Positions 62,087-64,000 of a DNA stretch of 64,000 nucleotides are shown here, in pieces. The number at the start of each line of letters is the position of its first letter. Within the stretch, counting starts at the first letter, position 1. The stretch is from contig NZ_CP019699.1 in assembly GCF_002005165.1 (NCBI RefSeq), positions 2,790,001 to 2,854,000 on the forward strand, read 5' to 3'. The notes under the pieces were generated by a model. That model had not been told where the DNA came from and did no database searches. It was given only the letters and a program-made list of their open reading frames with translations. The position numbers were made by a program, and so were the translations under genes. This stretch comes from Novibacillus thermophilus (GTDB taxonomy: Bacteria > Bacillota > Bacilli > Thermoactinomycetales > Novibacillaceae).

Positions 62087-63385
62087 ATGGAAAAAAGCAT
62101 GACGGCAAGAAATTTTAACGAAAAGCTGCCTTTTAAAGTTAAGCTGGCGTACGGTTTATCTGGTTACTACAGCTTCATTACGTGGACAGCTTTCAGTTAT
62201 TACGGATTGTACTTTTTTACAGACGTAGTGGGTCTCTCAGCCGTGTTCGCAGGGGCGATCATTTCACTCGGTACTTTATGGGATGCAATAACCGACCCCG
62301 TCGTTGGAGGTATTTCTGACAACCTTAAGAGCAAATATGGAAGAAGGCGTCCGCTGATTATTGGTGTTGCACTTCCATTCGTGATCCTCAGTATACTGAT
62401 GTTCACAAACTGGGGATTCAGCGAACCTGTTGCGAATGTATATTTTGTAATCATGATTTTACTGTATTACACAGCACAGACCGTACTTGATATTTCATCA
62501 TCAGCCCTTGGATCCGAAATGACATTGGACTACGATGAAAGGTCTACACTTGCGACGTACAAGAATTACTTCGGCCTGATGGCAACCGTTGCGATCAGCC
62601 CTACACTCGTACTGGTAGCGTATTTTGGGGGATGGTTTGAAAATGCCGATTTCGGTTGGAGCCTCACTCTGGGCGTTTATATGATTGTTGCACTTGTTTT
62701 CATTTTTATTCTTTGGAGAACAACGAGAGGATATGAAAGACACAGAGAAGAAGGTATAAGTAAGTTCTCGATTGCCGATATCAAAGAATTGTTCAAAAAT
62801 AAGGCAGCGAGAATTGTTGCCATTATATTCGCACTCGGAATTTTCTCAAATACTATCAACTATGCAATTCAGGTTTATTACTTCACAAACTATGTGCAGC
62901 TGACTGAAGGTCAAATTGCAAGCATTACCTTGGTGTTTGGTGTGGCAAGTATTATTGGAGCCTGGATTGTTGACATACTTATGAAGAAATTTGGTAAGAA
63001 GTTGGCGTGGATCATCGGCGTTGGATCTGAAGGGATCGTTTTGTTTGCCATGGTTGGACTATTCATTCACCCAGGACAAATTGGATTAATTTATGCATTG
63101 GTCATTCTCATGGCTGTTGGCAATGCTGCAGTTTACCAGGTACCTTGGGCGATGATCCCTGACTGTGTTGATGTTACTGAACTTTATACAAACAAGAGGA
63201 TGGATGGAATCATATTTGGAATCATTGCTTTCCTTCAAAAGGCTTCAGGTGCTTTAGGTGCAGCATTCCTTGGTGTTTTGCTTTCAGCAATCGGATATTC
63301 TGAAGCAGCTGTACAGTCACCTGAAACTGTTTCAGGCATTAAGAACATTTTCGGATTTCTGGTTGGAGGTCTCTATATCGTTTAA
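62087..63385 (+). CDS. GPH-family sugar:cation symporter, C-terminus disrupted
   Basis: A 432-aa MFS transporter of the glycoside-pentoside-hexuronide group with about eleven membrane segments. DAITDPVVGGISD in the loop between helices 2 and 3 and SKYGRRRP are signatures. The frame stops at GGLYIV; a typical cytosolic tail (KEKHDRVREAVKERRR) continues in another frame at 63386-63473, and much of helix 12 is missing. The gene is clearly more AT-rich than its neighbours, which suggests transfer. ATG 62087 follows GAAAGGATGG. Substrate unknown. Confidence 0.82.
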   Translation: MEKSMTARNFNEKLPFKVKLAYGLSGYYSFITWTAFSYYGLYFFTDVVGLSAVFAGAIISLGTLWDAITDPVVGGISDNLKSKYGRRRPLIIGVALPFVILSILMFTNWGFSEPVANVYFVIMILLYYTAQTVLDISSSALGSEMTLDYDERSTLATYKNYFGLMATVAISPTLVLVAYFGGWFENADFGWSLTLGVYMIVALVFIFILWRTTRGYERHREEGISKFSIADIKELFKNKAARIVAIIFALGIFSNTINYAIQVYYFTNYVQLTEGQIASITLVFGVASIIGAWIVDILMKKFGKKLAWIIGVGSEGIVLFAMVGLFIHPGQIGLIYALVILMAVGNAAVYQVPWAMIPDCVDVTELYTNKRMDGIIFGIIAFLQKASGALGAAFLGVLLSAIGYSEAAVQSPETVSGIKNIFGFLVGGLYIV

Positions 63386-63473
63386 GGAAAAACATGACAG
63401 AGTTCGCGAAGCAGTTAAAGAAAGAAGGCGGAGTAAAGAGATCGATATGTCAGAGTTGAAAGGGCTGATTTAA
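63386..63473 (+). pseudogene. Out-of-frame C-terminal tail of the GPH transporter
   Basis: In the frame different from the transporter, SFKEKHDRVREAVKERRR and a 10-residue end resemble the usual cytosolic tail of GPH carriers (YxLxEKKHxxI..LxxRR). It shows that the transporter suffered a frameshift with loss of part of the last helix. Confidence 0.65.
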
Positions 63474-63516
63474 AAATTTAATAGTTTCTTTCCACGAAAA
63501 TAAACTGACTTGTAGC

Positions 63517-63577
63517 AACCTCTTTGGGTAAGGTTCATGCGTTCCTTGCCATATACCCATAGAGGTTCACTTTTTTT
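63517..63577 (+). terminator. Terminator after the transporter region
   Basis: AACCTCTTTGGGTA (63517-63530) pairs with TACCCATAGAGGTT (63554-63567) with one mismatch, followed by CAC and seven T. Confidence 0.65.
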
Positions 63578-63725
63578 GTCTTAGCATTGAGTAAAGGCTG
63601 CCGGAATCAACCGTCAAGGCCACCGTGATGAATGGTATTACCGGATACACCACGACGGTTGGCGCCCTGATTATCCACTATGAGCGGCCCGGGAATGTCG
63701 GAAACTGGAAAGCGTTAATTCAAAA

Positions 63726-63741
63726 TGAATGAAATCATTCA
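63726..63741 (+). promoter_or_regulatory. Second copy of the UAS palindrome
   Basis: TGAATGAAATCATTCA is identical to the copy at 59141-59156. Confidence 0.75.
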
Positions 63742-63822
63742 AAATGAATCGACACAGCGATCATCATTCAGGATTGAATCGGATGATGACGGGTCACAAT
63801 AGGAATACTCGTCTTTTTTTTT

Positions 63823-63838
63823 TGGCACGATATTTGCA
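63823..63838 (+). promoter_or_regulatory. Second copy of the sigma-54 promoter
   Basis: TGGCACGATATTTGCA, identical to the copy at 59237-59252, with the same GG-N10-GC spacing. The T-run ahead of it is one base longer. It faces only gene fragments inside the window. Confidence 0.85.
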
Positions 63839-64000
63839 AAAGCTTTAAAGGAGATCGAGATTTTTGGATAGGGGAGAATCGTGTACGGACCAGGGAGAGG
63901 TGTGTATGGCGGCATCTCGCGTTCTCGTCGATGAACGTATATTTAAAGCCGTTCTGTAAACGGCTATCCAGCGCCATTCAAAATAAGCGATCCTATATCG

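Larger units (their letters stand above)
63649..64000 (+). pseudogene. Decayed, internally deleted duplicate of the activator-speB-ALDH locus
   Basis: The segment aligns in order with three separate parts of the locus upstream: 63649-63715 with the regulator near 58795-58855 (HYERPGNV for HYDWPGNV), 63716-63889 with 59137-59305 (regulator end, UAS, promoter, speB start, about 95% identical), and 63890-64000 with 61150-61267 (active-site part of the aldehyde dehydrogenase). The pieces between are deleted. Stops and frameshifts remove any coding function. The speB start codon is GTG here. Confidence 0.9.

Noticed and set aside
1-64000. CRISPR arrays, insertion sequences or prophage genes
   Set aside because: No regularly spaced repeats, transposase or integrase frames were seen; the only clear long repeat is the partial locus duplication at the right end.

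Overview
The window is a stretch of chromosome from an endospore-forming member of the Bacillota (Bacillales-like). The evidence is the sporulation set (spoIIAA-spoIIAB-sigF, spoVAA/AB, spmA/B, spoIVA, ypeB, ytfJ), a bacillithiol-type reductase (ypdA), a serine T-box, and long runs of gene order shared with Bacillus subtilis. Base composition is a little above 50% GC by eye, higher than B. subtilis. A Thermoactinomycetaceae/Novibacillus-like host would fit, but this is only a guess. Nearly all genes read on the + strand.

Layout. 0-12 kb: tail of mltG, dacF, the spoIIA/sigF operon behind a good sigma-H promoter, spoVAA-AB, lysA, scpAB, ytfI-ytfJ, dacB-spmA-spmB, yisL. 12-18.4 kb: rluB and the cytochrome c maturation/redox control operon resB-resC-resD-resE (no resA). 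18.4-22.9 kb, minus strand: an SDR oxidoreductase, then serA with a class V aminotransferase behind a T-box leader, then ppa. 23-30.8 kb: rhodanese-DUF92, CPBP protease, mecA/ypbH, gudB, ypdA, a frameshifted asparaginase, prsW. 30.8-46 kb: ypeB, cmk, S1 protein, YIEGIA pair, der, plsY, gpsA, spoIVA, hbs, folE, tRNA-Pro(GGG), mtrB. 46-52.6 kb: hepS-menG-hepT, ndk, cheR, aroC-aroB. 52.7-57.7 kb: ywiC-like, DUF454, hemQ, hemerythrin-like, mobA, modA-modB (no modC), a haem and molybdenum group that suggests respiratory or nitrate-type metabolism.

The most unusual part is 57.7-64 kb. A sigma-54-dependent PAS/AAA+ activator is followed by a near-perfect 16-bp palindrome overlapping its stop codon, a canonical -24/-12 promoter, an agmatinase-family ureohydrolase, an aldehyde dehydrogenase, a relic of an iron-type alcohol dehydrogenase, and an AT-richer GPH-family transporter whose C-terminal tail is out of frame. 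The last 350 bases are a shrunken, decayed duplicate of the same locus: the end of the activator, the complete palindrome plus sigma-54 promoter (about 95% identical), the ureohydrolase start, and a slice of the aldehyde dehydrogenase. That slice contains a 5-base loop inversion between hairpin arms.

A second theme is data or genome quality. Four otherwise normal genes (dacF, spoVAA, dacB, ansA) each lose their correct C-terminal frame at a single homopolymer (A6, C5, G5, G4). Adding one base to each run restores a product of family-typical length, so the breaks are either sequencing undercalls or very recent mutations. Against B. subtilis gene order, spoVAC-AF, resA, sleB, ypfA/ypfB and the trp genes are missing from their expected positions.
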